DNA of 64,000 nucleotides from Alisma plantago-aquatica (GCA_963693085.1 OY856410.1:567396406-567460405), one strand, 5' to 3'; positions 23,300 to 35,022 are shown, counted from the first letter of the stretch. Numbers and translations: made by a program. Notes: generated by a model not told the origin, from the letters alone.

Positions 23300-23570
23300 A
23301 AACAGGTTGACACTCATTTAGGCTCAAAGGAGGTTGACACTCATTTAGGCTCAAACAGGTTGACACTCGTTTAAGGCCAAACGGGTTCACGCTCGTTTAA
23401 GGCCAAACGGGTTCACACTCGTTTAAGGCCAAACGGGTTCACACTCGTTTAAGGTCAAATGGGTTCACACCTGTTTAAGGTCAAGTGGGTCCACACTCGT
23501 TTAAGGCTCAAATGGGTTCAAAGTCGTTTGAGATTAAATGAGTTCAAGGTCGTTTAAAACCTAAATGGAT
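23300..23570 (+). repeat. 26-bp tandem array of half-palindromes, element B 5' LTR
   Basis: Unit of the form AAACGGGTTCACACTCGTTT plus six linker bases. The base before gttt falls at 23368, 23394, 23420, 23446, 23472 and 23498: an exact 26-bp register. Flanking units are degenerate. A matching array is at about 32175-32450 in the 3' LTR. Confidence 0.92.
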
Positions 23571-25198
23571 TGAAGGTTGAAGGTTAAACCCTAAACCAAT
23601 TGGAGACTTTCAAGTTTATGTATACTTAATCACTTGAAGTTGTAAATGGTTCAATGATGATCTAATCTAAACTCTAATGGTAACTTAAGACATTAAGGGA
23701 CTAAGTGACTAATGAATTGACCCATGATGATGATCAATGGGTAAATTACCAAAATGCCCTTGAGGGGTTAATTTGAATGATACCTTGTTCTAATCAAACC
23801 CTAATCACTTGATAGTGATGATTTGGTTTATGTTAATCAAGGATGACTTGACCCAACCTATCTAGAGTGGTGTAATCACCATCTACTAGTGAGAGGAGAG
23901 AGAAAATACCGTTTATGTTCAAAACTCAAGTAAAATACCTTCAATATTCCTGAATATGCAAGATTAGGTATGATCCACTTATGTGAGATCATGGAAACCC
24001 TAAATATGATAATTGGTGAATCTTAATCTTATCTGAGGGCTTTAATGATGACGTTCCTCATACATGGTGATATTATGAGATCAATTCACCATGAGGTGAA
24101 TAGTAAACCCTAATTCCATGAATTGCTTACTATTATCAGTTGAATTAACCATGCAGGTTCTTATACATGATGATGATCATATCCAGGTAAGGATTATGAT
24201 TTCATATTCATTGAAAGCATGTTATTAGCTTTATGAATAATGATATATGTTGATGCCTAGTAAGTGGCATCTTATGAGAATGATAGGTTGTGAGATCCAT
24301 GAGTATCATCAAGGTCATGCTTGTCAGATGACTTGTGATGAGATGATTGAGAAATGATAATTGATGAGAGTTAGACTTGATACATTTAGTATTCTACTTT
24401 CATAGTTGTTGTTCTAATGATTAATGTTTGAGAACATGTATGATGATAAAAAGAATACTGAAATGTACCTAACTAATCAAGTATAATCATACCATGTAGA
24501 GCCCTGATCATAGATCCATCATTGTCAGGAGTTAAATGATGGTGAAACAGGTTTTCCTAAGGGAACTCCTAGATCACATACTTTTGAGTATGTGGGGGAA
24601 TATGGATGTGAATACCCTTACATCCTAGTATAGGAATTGATGTAGATGTATCTTAATCTATCAATCCTTCACTATGTGTTTATGCTGGGGTGATATAACA
24701 CTAATCTCCCGAGGAATTCTTTTGTACCACATCGATGAGAGATAAACAAGAAATCTTTCGATGGCGAAGAGAGTACAGAATGCCACTGTGACTCTAACAG
24801 CGAAGTACCAGAATACCCTGGTAAGCTATAGTAGCAGAGACACTAGATGTCATGCATGTTGATCCTCATACTGACTGAGGAAGATGAGGTCATAAGAATC
24901 CGGCTCTTTTGATGACCTATGTATGATACCGATGCGACTTAATAGTGATCGGTTGGAATATGAGCGGTATACCTCATCTCCACAGGGCATAATAATGTTT
25001 GTAAAACATAATCAACCGCGTAGCATATCTGCTTAGGTTGAACTATGAGATACAATGATTGATGGTTACACTGTTTAGTATACATGTTCTTCATATTCCT
25101 TAAATGTTGTTGTTCTACTTGATAACAATATGATGTTGATTACCTTAAAGCTTTATTGCTTATGTTGATCTGTGATTTCTATAATAAAGCTTCTGGTG

Positions 25199-25239
25199 GA
25201 GAGTTATAACTCTCGCTGGGACAATTATTTAAAATTGTC
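25199..25239 (+). promoter_or_regulatory. Conserved stem-loop pair before the predicted acceptor, element B
   Basis: Perfect palindrome GAGAGTTATAACTCTC (25199-25214), then GACAATT...AATTGTC (25220-25239), 25 bases before the acceptor. It is present in the 3' LTR at 34154. Related: GAGAGTTATATCTCTC in C (48657) and GAGAGTTATATCTCTT in A (8396-8381), each followed by gctggga or actggga. Function unknown. Confidence 0.7.
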
Positions 25240-25635
25240 TCACCCCGTAGATTTCAACTTTTTAGGTGGTCGCCGAGGACGAAGGAACCAGTCTGCAGGT
25301 GATCAGTATCAGCAGTAAGAGCACCAGGGGCAGCAGTGAATCTCAGGTGGAGATATTGACTGCTTACTCATGTAATTAGATAGTCTTATGTCATCTCTGT
25401 ACTCTCAGGTCCTTGGAGTTTGTTAATATGAGATTTTGTATTTTTTTGTATGTAATCACTTGAGAAGTGGTTTAACAGAGATGTAAACTGTTACATTGCT
25501 TTTATGAAAGAAGTTTCATGTCTTCAAGATCTTGTCTCGAAAAGTTTTAATTTTTCGTGAATTTTTGTATTCCGTTGTTAATCGAATGCTTCCGCTGAGT
25601 TTATATCGTGGTTTATGAATCGTGTCATTTCAGAG

Positions 25636-25647
25636 TGGTATCAGAGC
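25636..25647 (+). promoter_or_regulatory. Element B primer-binding site
   Basis: TGGTATCAGAGC, complementary to the 3' end of plant initiator tRNA-Met, 3 nt after the LTR. The following aggttcg adds partial complementarity to the T-arm side. Confidence 0.95.
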
Positions 25648-25761
25648 TCTAGGTTCGCTGAGTCTACAGAGACATAGGACTTAGAATGTCGAGTATATCC
25701 TTAGTACTTCTTTCTTATCTAATAGAGTCTTCTGCTCCTCAGGAGAAGAAGATAATTAAGG

Positions 25762-28700
25762 ATGTCTGGACCACAGGAGGAGTACGAGGCATAAAGTAGT
25801 GTTGCTGCACCTCGAGAAGGTGCAAGGAACCTAGAAATAGAGCAATCTGTACCTGAGCCACCTATGGAGCCACCTCAGTTTGACCCAGCTGACATGGGAA
25901 ACCCAGTTGTTCAAACTATGTTCGGGCATTTTATGACTGCCATGACACACATCACCGACAGGATGCCCATGCCTACACCTAGGGCACCTATCCAGTCTGA
26001 GGGTCAAGGTATCGGTAAGACGTTCGAGCGACTTCATCATGTCGGAGCAACCGAGTACTTTGGAACAGCTGATCCTGTAGATGCCGATATGTGGTTAACC
26101 GAGTTAGAGAACGCTTTCAAAATCTTGAACATCCCCGAAGGTGAGAAGGTTAGACATGTTGTCTATCTTCTCAAAGGTAGTGCTGGTCACTGGTGGACCA
26201 TGGAAGAGCAGAAGAGGCCTGGAGTGGAGGTCTCGTGGGAAGATTTTCGTCGGGGATTTGTCAACAGATACTTTCCAAAGACATTCCTGGATGAGAAGAT
26301 CTCTCAGTTTGAGAGATTAAGACAAGGCATGATGAACATTAGCGAGTACGAAGCTAAGTTCATGGAGTTTCTACGATTCTGTCCGCACATGGCTGCCACA
26401 GAAGAAGAGAGGATTAGAAGGTTTGAGAAGGGTTTAAACAGTGATTTGACTACTCCCGTGTCTGCCCTAGAGAACCGGGAGAGGTTTGCTACCTTCGTTG
26501 AGTCAGTCCGGAGGATAGAGAAATCTGTAGTCGAGAAGAGACAAACCCATAAGAGATATCCGCAGTTCCAGGGTTCTTCATCTAGAGACTTTAAGAAGCC
26601 TAGATTCTCTGCACCTACACCTCCACCACCTAGATCTAGTGCTCAGACACAATGGACACCAAGTAGAGACAGGGGACGAAGCCTACCACTACAAGAGACT
26701 TGCAGTTCAGCATCAATGTCAGTCACAGGACCACCCAGACCACAACAACTGGAAAGAAGCTGCTACAACTGTGGGAAGGTGGGACACTTGATGAAGGACT
26801 GTAGGTCTAGGCCTGTCAGTATGACACAGCCTCAGAGGCAGAATCAACAGGGATCACAGAGAAGGCAGTCTCAAGGAGCAGCTAGAGGACGTGGGCAAGC
26901 ATCTCAGGCTGGATCGTCAGCACCAACTCAACCTCAGGCGACAACAAGGTTCTATGCTATGAACCCACCAGAAGCAGTGGTCAATCCACGGGTTGTGGCA
27001 GGTCAGATGGAACTTTTATATTCTGATATGGCTAAATCCTATGTTGTATCTGTTTTGATTGACCCGGGAGCTACGCACTCCTTTATCACTCGAAGAGTGA
27101 TTCGTAACTGCAATATGACGGTCAGTCATAGGGCAGATAGCTTGTTGCTAGAGACTCTGTTGAGAGGGTCTGCTGTGTTGCAAGAGGTATGCTCTCCCTA
27201 CATCCTCTTCTTTTCTGATCATCGCATTCAAGTGGATCTTATACCACTTGAGATGCAAGGATTTGATATAATCCTTGGGATGGATACCTTGGAAAGGTAT
27301 AGGGTTGTCTTGGATTGTGAATCCAAGCAGGCTGTGTTTGCTGATGAAAGCAACACATGGATCTTTCAAGGAGAGAGAAAGATTCTACCCACCTGTCTTG
27401 TGTCAGCTATGGTTGCTGATAAGTTGATGAGGCAAGGATGTTATGCATTCTTGGCCCATGTGGTAGATACTACCATAGAAAGTCCTAACCCTGTTGAAGT
27501 TCCTATATTCAGGGAATTCGAAGACGTGTTTCCTGAAGAACTTCCAGGTGTGCCACCGCCTTGGGAAATTGATTTTGAAATCAATTTGATCCCAGATACC
27601 CAACCTATAGCCCGGACACCGTATAGGATGGCGCCTGCTGAGATGGCAGAACTCAAGGAGCAGCTTCAAGAGTTGCTTGAGAAGGGTTTCATCCGACCGA
27701 GCACTTCACCCTGGGGTGCTCCGATTTTGTTTGTTAAAAAGAAAGACGGGTCAATGCGGTTGTGCATTGATTACAGACAATTAAATAAAGTAACAATAAA
27801 GAATAAGTACCCTCTGTCGAGGATTGATGATCTCTTTGACCAGTTGCGTGGTGCAACCATCTTCTCAAAGATAGATTTGAGGTCTGGATATCATCAACTT
27901 CGTATTAAGGACAGTGACATACCCAAGTCTGCTTTCAGAACAAGGTATGGTCACTATGAGTTCACAGTTATGTCGTTTGGACTAACTAATGCACCGGCTG
28001 CATTTATGGAACTCATGAATAGAATCTTCCGACCTTTCCTTGATCAGTGTGTTGTTGTCTTCATAGATGACATTCTGATCTATAGTAAAGATGCTCAGCA
28101 GCATGAACAGCATCTTCGTCAGGCTCTAACTTTGCTAAGGGAACATAAACTATATGCTAAGTTTAGCAAGTGTGAGTTTTGGCTACCAGAAGTATCTTTT
28201 CTTGGACATGTGATATCTGCTTTGGGTATTCATGTTGACCCTAAAAAGGTAGAATGTGTTCTACAATGGGAACAACCGAAGACACCGACGGAGATTCGTA
28301 TTTTCTTGGGGTTGGCCGGCTATTATCGAAGGTTCATTAAGAACTTTAGTTCCATAGCCTTACCCTTGACTAAGTTGACCCGAAAGGAAGTTCCTTTTGA
28401 CTGGAGTGATAAGTGCCAGCAATCTTTTCAATTACTAAAAGAGAGGTTGACAAGTGCACCTGTACTTGTGCTACCTGAGCAAGGCAAAGGATACATAGTT
28501 TTCTGTGATGCCTCCAAGAATGGACTCGGATGCATGTTGATGCAGGATAAACAAGTGATTTCTTTTGCTTCCCGACAGCTTAAGAAACACGAAGAGAATT
28601 ATCCGACACACGATTTGGAGTTAGCTGCGGTGGTTCATGCCTTGAAGATCTGGAGACATTATCTCTACGGAGAGACATCCCAGATTTTCACAGATCACAA

Positions 28701-30414
28701 GAACCTAAAGTATATCTTTTCTCAGCATGAACTTAACATGAGACAACATCGCTGGATGGAGTTAATCAAGGACTACGATTGTACAATTGATTACCATCCA
28801 GGAAAGGCCAATGTAGTTGCAGATGCCTTGAGTAGGAAATCAGCAACATCAACCATGGATAGAGCACAACTAAACTCTTTAGTATGCTCTAAGAGAGATA
28901 TGCTTATCTCTCTAAGGCAAGACAATGTACAGTTGAAGGTGTCATTGTTAGCTGGGTTGTTGGCTGAGATGCATATCAAACCTACCCTTAGAGAGAAGAT
29001 CAAAGAGGCACAATAGGTTGATACTGCAGTTCAGCAGATTAGATCGGAGTATGGTGATGAGAAGCGAGATGGTTTCCATGACTCAGATGATCAAGTAGTA
29101 TGCTATCATGGGAGGATGATAGTGCCAGATAAGGATAACTTGAGAAAGTTAGTCCTGGAAGAAGCTCATTCTTTGATGTATGCTATGCATCCAGGAAGCA
29201 CCAAGATGTATCGTAACTTGAAAGATATGTATTGGTGGCCCGGGATGAAGAAGGATGTTGCAGAATTTGTGATGAGGTGTCCTGTGTGTCAGCAAGTTAA
29301 AGCTGAACACCAGAAGCCTGCAGGGACAATGCAACCTTTACCCATACCACAGTGGAAGTGGGACCATGTGACCATGGACTTTGTTGTTAGCCTACCTAGG
29401 ACAAGAAAAGGACATGATTCCATCTGGGTAATAGTTGATAGGTTGACAAAGACAGCTCATTTCTTACCTGTCAAAACAACCTATTCTGCTGAAAGGTTAT
29501 CCCAGTTATATGTTCAAGAGATAGTGCGTTTGCACGGAGTTCCTGTCACTATAGTTTCCGACAGAGGTCCCCAGTTCACAAGTCATTTTTGGGAACAGTT
29601 GCACAGAGCTTTAGGCACCCAGTTAAGGTTTAGTACAACCTTTCATCTACAGACTGATGGACAGTCGAAAAGGACTATACAGACCTTGGAAGACTTGTTG
29701 AGAGCATGTGTTCTCCAGTTTACCGGGAGTTGGGATCTACACCTAAGCCTAATAGAGTTTGCCTATAACAATAGCTATCAGCAAAGTATTGATATGGCAC
29801 CTTATGAAGCTTTATATGGTAGACGTTGTAGATCACCCTTGTGTTGGTATGAGACTGGTGAGCATCAGTTGTTAGGTCCTGATCTTGTGCAGCAGACCAC
29901 AGAGAAGATTAAAGTGATACAACAACAGATTAAGACTGCACAGGACAGGCAGAAATCTTATGCTAATAAGCATCGTAGACCGTTAGAATTCCAAGTTGGA
30001 GACAGAGTGTATCTCAAGGTCTCGCCTTGGAGAGGAGTCCTTCGCTTTGGAAGGAAAGGAAAGTTAGCTCCTAGATTTATGGGGCCTTATCCAATCATTG
30101 AATGGGTTGGAAAGGTAGCCTATAGACTAGAGTTACCACCTGAGTTGCAGAGGTTACACCCTGTGTTTCACATTTCTATGTTAAGGAAATGTCATCCTGA
30201 TACCGAGTCAGTTCTACAACCTATGGAAATAGAATTGAACGAAGATATAACTTATGAGGAAGGACCAGTGTCAATCCTTGATAATAGAATTAAAAAGCTA
30301 AAGAAGAAAGATATAAGCCTTATGAAAGTCCTCTGGAACCACCGTGGTGTTGAAGAATCCACTTGGGAACTAGAGGATGAGATGAGAAGGAAATACCCTA
30401 CTCTTTTCTCTTAA
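25762..30414 (+). pseudogene. Element B gag-pol polyprotein, two stops and dead integrase
   Basis: One frame of 1551 codons. I start it at 25762 (MSGPQEEYEA), the homologous start in C. TAA at 25792-25794 and TAG at 29014-29016 interrupt it. Order: Gag core ([22 protein letters not shown]); zinc knuckle [14 protein letters not shown] at residue 334; protease IDPGATHSF at about 434; RT with [21 protein letters not shown] and FIDDILIYS at 767-775; RNase H from CDAS at 916; integrase with HHCC (29167-29289) and D at 29377 and 29560. The third catalytic position (29668-29670) is AAA, Lys, where A has Glu (QSKRT against QSERT). A chromodomain (30265-30411) ends in WELEDEMRRKYPTLF. Gag to RNase H is almost uninterrupted. 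As written it cannot integrate itself. Confidence 0.95.
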
Positions 30415-30448
30415 TACGTTTTATCGATTTCGGGGACGAAATCCTTGT

Positions 30449-30463
30449 AAGGGGTGGATAATT
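30449..30463 (+). other. Element B polypurine tract
   Basis: aaggggtggataatt directly precedes the 3' LTR TGTAACA. Upstream 'tttcggggacgaaatcc' is the usual motif before it in chromoviruses. Confidence 0.9.
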
Positions 30464-33400
30464 TGTAACATCCCTGACCTGGGTTATAAACTAACCCTAG
30501 GTGTTTTGCCTAAATATGTAATTAAACTCTTGTGATTATCTTTTGGCATGTAATTAAGTTCCTAAGGAACATACATTTTCATTTCTGTCCCTTTTAAACA
30601 ATGATTGTAGTATTGTGTGGTAATACAGGGACCTATGTGCAAATTATCCAGTTAATGGGTTTAACTTGAAAATTTCACAAGTTAAGATGTTCCTATGATG
30701 ATGAGATATCATATGAGTGGATATGATGAGGTAATATGGATTTCCCAAGCTTGGGCATCAAGATGCAGCTTGTGGAATGATCTTTATGCTTAAAAACCCT
30801 AATTTGGATTAATGTGCAAATTACCCAAATGTGGGGTGCAACTTATAAAATACACCATCTAAAACATCTTTTACGACTCTTGACATCATTTAGAGTAAAA
30901 ATGATGAAAGGGACACATGAATGAGTGATCAGATAAGAAAAATGATCTTTGTGCATAAAATTCACTAAGTATGAGGATGGAGACTTGTCATATATGAACT
31001 CTAGTTGAAAGTTGGTTTTCTTTACCCTTAAATCTAGAGTTTTGATGAGCTTTACATAAGTTTCATATCTTGGGCGTGCCTTAGAAACAAGGAGGGACTT
31101 AGATGAGAATTTCATGATTTAGAGGTCCTTATGGTGGAAAATAGCCTGAAGTATATAAGCCTTCACCCTTGCAAAACAAGTGAACGTATCCTTTATCCTC
31201 TTCATTTCTCATCTTTCTCAAAATGGCCAAGGAAGAGCTCTGGACCTCAGGGAGATGACCAACTAGTGCTAAGGTGAGTAGGAACCATCTTCAAGCACGA
31301 ATTCATGGAGGAATTCTTCTTAAAAGGTTGGTTCTATGATTAACTCACTTAGATTCTTTGTCTTAGCCGACCATTCCCATCTTTTCCTTGAAGAAACAAC
31401 CTTGGATGACCTGTGGAGCTCAAGATGCCATTAAAGGATTGAATCTTGGAAGCTTGGATCTCTAGGAACCACGTTTAAGGTGGGTTTTATAACTCTAAAC
31501 TCCTAGCTTTATTATGCATATCTTTGTTCTTACTTTTAGTGCTTAGTTCTTCTTCTACCTCCCTTCTTCCTTGCACTTTTGCAAGCAAAACGGTGGTGTA
31601 ACCGATCTGAACAGAGGTTGAGTATGATGGGCGTGGATTCCTAGGTAACTTTATCAAACGACCTTGGACCCTTTTGGTCCAAACGGTTGCAAACCGTTTA
31701 AGGTCAAACGGGTTCAACCCGTTTTGATTTCAAACGATCTTGCAAGATCGTTTGGATCAAAATGGTCTCAAGACCGTTTGATAGGGTTGACCAAGGGACG
31801 ACCGTTTGAGGTTTTGTTGATAATATATTGAATTTCATTTCTACAAAGAATCATAAACTAATTCCTAACCAATTGAGAGTTGAACGCACTTCAACACCCT
31901 AACCCTAATCGGGTTGAAATTGTTGATTTCAAGTATTGATCTTGTTGAGTTTTGGGTTGAAGGACCCAAACGGGTTCAAAACCATTTGAGGGTTCATCCA
32001 AACGGTCTCACACTCGTTTAATGACACCCCAAGATCGTTTGGAGGTCTAGGGTTAAGGAAATTTGATGGTTTGAGGGTCCAATTTCAATAGGTTGATGAA
32101 TTGATAAAATTGCTGATTTTAGATCTATTTAGGGTTCAACCCTTATCCAACCGACTTGGTTTTTGGTCAAAATTTGGGCAAACAGGTTGACACTCGTTTA
32201 GGCTCAAACAGGTTGACACTCATTTAGGCTCAAACAGGTTGACACTCGTTTAAGTCCAAACGGGTTCACACTCATTTAAGGCCAAACGGGTTCACACTCG
32301 TTTAAGGCCAAATGGGTTCACACTCGTTTAAGGTCAAATGGGTTCACACCCGTTTAAGGTCAAGTGGGTCCACACTCGTTTAAGGCTCAAATGGGTTCAA
32401 AGTCATTTGAGATTAAATGAGTTCAAGGTTGTTTAAAACCTAAATGGGTTGAAGGTTGAAGGTTAAACCCTAAACCAATTGGAGACTTTCAAGTTTATGT
32501 ATACTTAATCACTTGAAGGTGTAAATGGTTCAATGATGATCTAATCTAAACTCTAATGGTAACTTAAGACATTAAGGGACTAAGTGACTAATGAATTGAC
32601 CCATGATGATGATCAATGGGTAAATTACCAAAATGCCCTTGAGGGGTTAATTTGAATGATACCTTGTTCTAATCAAACCCTAATCACTTGATAGTGATGA
32701 TTTGGTTTATGTTAATCAAGGATGACTTGACCCAACCTATCTAGAGTGGTGTAATCACCATCTACTAGTGAGAGGAGAGAGAAAATATCATTTATGTTCA
32801 AAACTCAAGTAAAATACCTTCAATATACCCGAATATGCAAGATTAGGTATGATCCACTTATGTGAGATCATGGAAACCCTAAATATGATAATTGGTGAAT
32901 CTTAATCTTATCTGAGGGCTTTAATGATGACGTTCCTCATACATGGTGATATTATGAGATCAATTCACCATGAGGTGAATAGTAAACCCTAATTCTAGGA
33001 TGATGACATGTAATGTGAATAGTAAACCCTAATTGGTGAAAATCAGGGAACCTAACCGGTACAACTTTTGATATGAATTGCTTACTATTATCAGTTGAAT
33101 TAACCATGCAGGTTCTTATACATGATGATGATCATCTCCAGGTAAGGATTATGATTTCATATTCATTGAAAGCATGTTATTGGCTTTATGAATAATGATA
33201 TATGATGATGCCTAGTAAGTGGCATCTTATGAGAATGATAGGCTGTGAGAGCCATGAGTATCATCAAGGTCATGCTTGTCAGAGGACTTGTGATGAGATG
33301 ATTGAGAAATGATAATTGATGAGAGTTAGACTTGATACATTTAGTATTCTACTTTCATAGCTGTTGTTCTAATGATTAATGTTTGAGAACATGTATGATG

Positions 33401-34587
33401 ATAAAAAGAATACTGAAATGTACCTAACTAATAAAGTATAATCATACCATGTAGAGCCCTGATCATAGATCCATCATTGTCAGGAGTTAAATGATGGTGA
33501 AACAGGTTTTCCTAAGGGAACTCCTAGATCACATACTTTTGAGTATGTGGGGGAATATGGATGTGAATACCCTTACATCCTAGTGTAGGAATTGATGTAG
33601 ATGTATCTTAATCTATCAATCCTTCACTATGTGTTTATGCCGGGGTGATATAACACTAATCTCCCGAGGAATTCTTTTGTACCGCATCGATGAGAGATAA
33701 ACAAGAAATCTTTCGATGGCGAAGAGAGTACATAATGCCACTGTGACTCTAATAGCGAAGTACCAGAATACCCTGGTAAGCTATAGTAGCAGAGACACTA
33801 GATGTCCTGCATGTTGATCCTCATACTGACTGAGGAAGATGAGGTCATAAGAATCTGGCTCTTTTGATGACCTATGTATGATACCGATGCGACTTAATAG
33901 TGATCGGTTGGAGTATGAGCGGTATACCTCATCTCCGCAGGGCATAATAATGTTTGTAAAACATAATCAACCGCGTAGCATATCTGCTTAGGTTGAACTA
34001 CGAGATACAATGATTGATGGTTACACTGTTTAGTATACATGTTCTTCATATTCCTTAAATGTTGTTGTTCTACTTGATAACAATCTGCTGTTGATTACCT
34101 TAAAGCTTTACTGCTTATGTTGATCTGTGATTGCTATAATAAAGCTTCTGGCGGAGAGTTATAACTCTCGCTGGGACAATTATTTAAAATTGTCTCACCC
34201 CGTAGATTTCAATTTTTTAGGTGGTCGCCGAGGACGAAGGAACCAGTCTGCAGGTGATCAGTATCAGCAGCAAGAGCACCAGGGGCAGCAGTGAATCTCA
34301 GGTGGAGATACTGACTGCTAAGTCATGTAATTAGATAGTCTTATGTCGTCTATGTACTCTCAGGTCCTTGGAGTTTGTTAATCTGAGATTTTGTATTTTG
34401 TTGTATGTAATCACTTGAGAAGTGGTTTAACAGAGATGTAAACTGTTACCTTGCTTTTATGAAATAAGTTTCATGTCTTCAAGATCTTGTCTCGAAAAGT
34501 TTTAATTTTTCGTGAATTTTCGTATTCCGCTGTTAATCGAATGCTTCCGCTGAGTTTATATCGTGGTTTATGAATCATGTTGTTTCA
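30464..34587 (+). mobile_element. Element B 3' LTR
   Basis: Collinear with 21584-25632. It carries about 75 extra bases at 32996-33071, including another gtgaatagtaaaccctaatt unit. Ends TGTTTCA, followed by the AAGAG duplication. TATA at 31152, palindromes at about 31681-31800, telo-boxes near 32990-33035, stem-loop at 34154, acceptor at 34220. Confidence 0.95.
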
Positions 34588-34592
34588 AAGAG
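34588..34592. repeat. Target-site duplication of element B, right copy
   Basis: AAGAG, identical to 21579-21583. Confidence 0.9.
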
Positions 34593-34979
34593 GTAATGCC
34601 ATAATAAATTGAATTGTCTATGTTAAAGGAGCACAAAGTTGTGTTTTTCTATAAATATTGCAAATCATATTTTTCAAACCATAACTTTGATTTGGATCAA
34701 TTTTTGCGATTATGTTATAAATTTTCTCAAAAAAATTCGGATCCAAGGAGATGATATTAAAGCCATCCATTATTCAAAGTTCATTTTCAAAAGTTTAAAG
34801 TTCATTCAAATTTAGTCAATAACCTCAATGTGACATTTAATCACCTCCAAGTCATCAACTGAGTATTATGAGACTCAAAGTCATCCAAATTGAGGATATA
34901 GGAGGTTGTAGAATTCAATATGGAATCTTATGAGTCTCAATTTTCATGAATTAGATGACAGAGATAATCCCAATTGTCA
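34593..34979 (-). mobile_element. Probable older gypsy LTR (start, minus strand)
   Basis: Read on the minus strand, 34979 begins TGACAATTGGG right after a purine-rich aaggtaggaaggatg and 'aattttggggacaaaattt'. That is the block that normally precedes the 3' LTR of chromovirus-type gypsy elements. The LTR would run down to 34593 and continue beyond element B at 21583. No internal coding remnant is seen to the right. Confidence 0.45.
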
Positions 34980-35022
34980 CATCCTTCCTACCTTAAAAGG
35001 AAATTTTGTCCCCAAAATTAAA
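34980..35022 (-). other. Polypurine tract and upstream motif of the older gypsy relic
   Basis: Minus strand: aattttggggacaaaatttc, then cttttaaggtaggaaggatg. It parallels 'tttcggggacgaaatccttgtaaggggtgg' of element B. Confidence 0.5.

Larger units (their letters stand above)
22394..25265 (+). other. Predicted LTR leader intron, element B
   Basis: Donor CTAAG|GTGAGTA at 22394, about 90 nt after the expected start site; acceptor ttcaactttttAG|GTGG at 25264-25265. The 3' LTR has the same pair (31274 and 34220). Homologous donor and acceptor consensus sites occur in A and C although surrounding bases have diverged. An internal acceptor-like atgcAG (24155) and donor-like ccAG|GTAAGG (24186) could define a small extra exon, but the donor is not conserved in A or C. 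Inferred from sequence only. Confidence 0.45.
21584..25632 (+). mobile_element. Element B 5' LTR
   Basis: Begins TGTAACATCCCTGACC and ends in CATTTCA, 3 nt before the primer site. The TATA box is about 690 bp in, so U3 is short and about 3.3 kb of LTR is downstream of the promoter. It holds donor and acceptor-like sites, a palindromic array, telo-box motifs and a stem-loop. Relative to the 3' LTR it lacks about 75 bp at about 24117. Confidence 0.95.
21584..34587 (+). mobile_element. Element B: structurally complete Tekay-type chromovirus (13 kb)
   Basis: Two LTRs (4049 and 4124 bp), AAGAG target-site duplication, tRNA-iMet primer site, a single gag-pol frame with two stops, polypurine tract and chromodomain. 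LTR copies differ by only a few bases per several lines plus one 75-bp indel, so insertion is recent relative to A and C. The Tekay/Del assignment rests on the C-terminal chromodomain, the long LTRs and the domain order RT, RNase H, integrase. Not autonomous: see the gag-pol entry. Confidence 0.95.

Noticed and set aside
25636..25647. tRNA gene suggested by TGGTATCAGAGC
   Set aside because: Only the primer-binding complement is present; no cloverleaf, and it sits exactly after an LTR, as do the copies at 49185, 52780, 57272 and 61778.
27148..27669. Minus-strand frames inside element B pol
   Set aside because: Shadows of the protease-RT coding strand.
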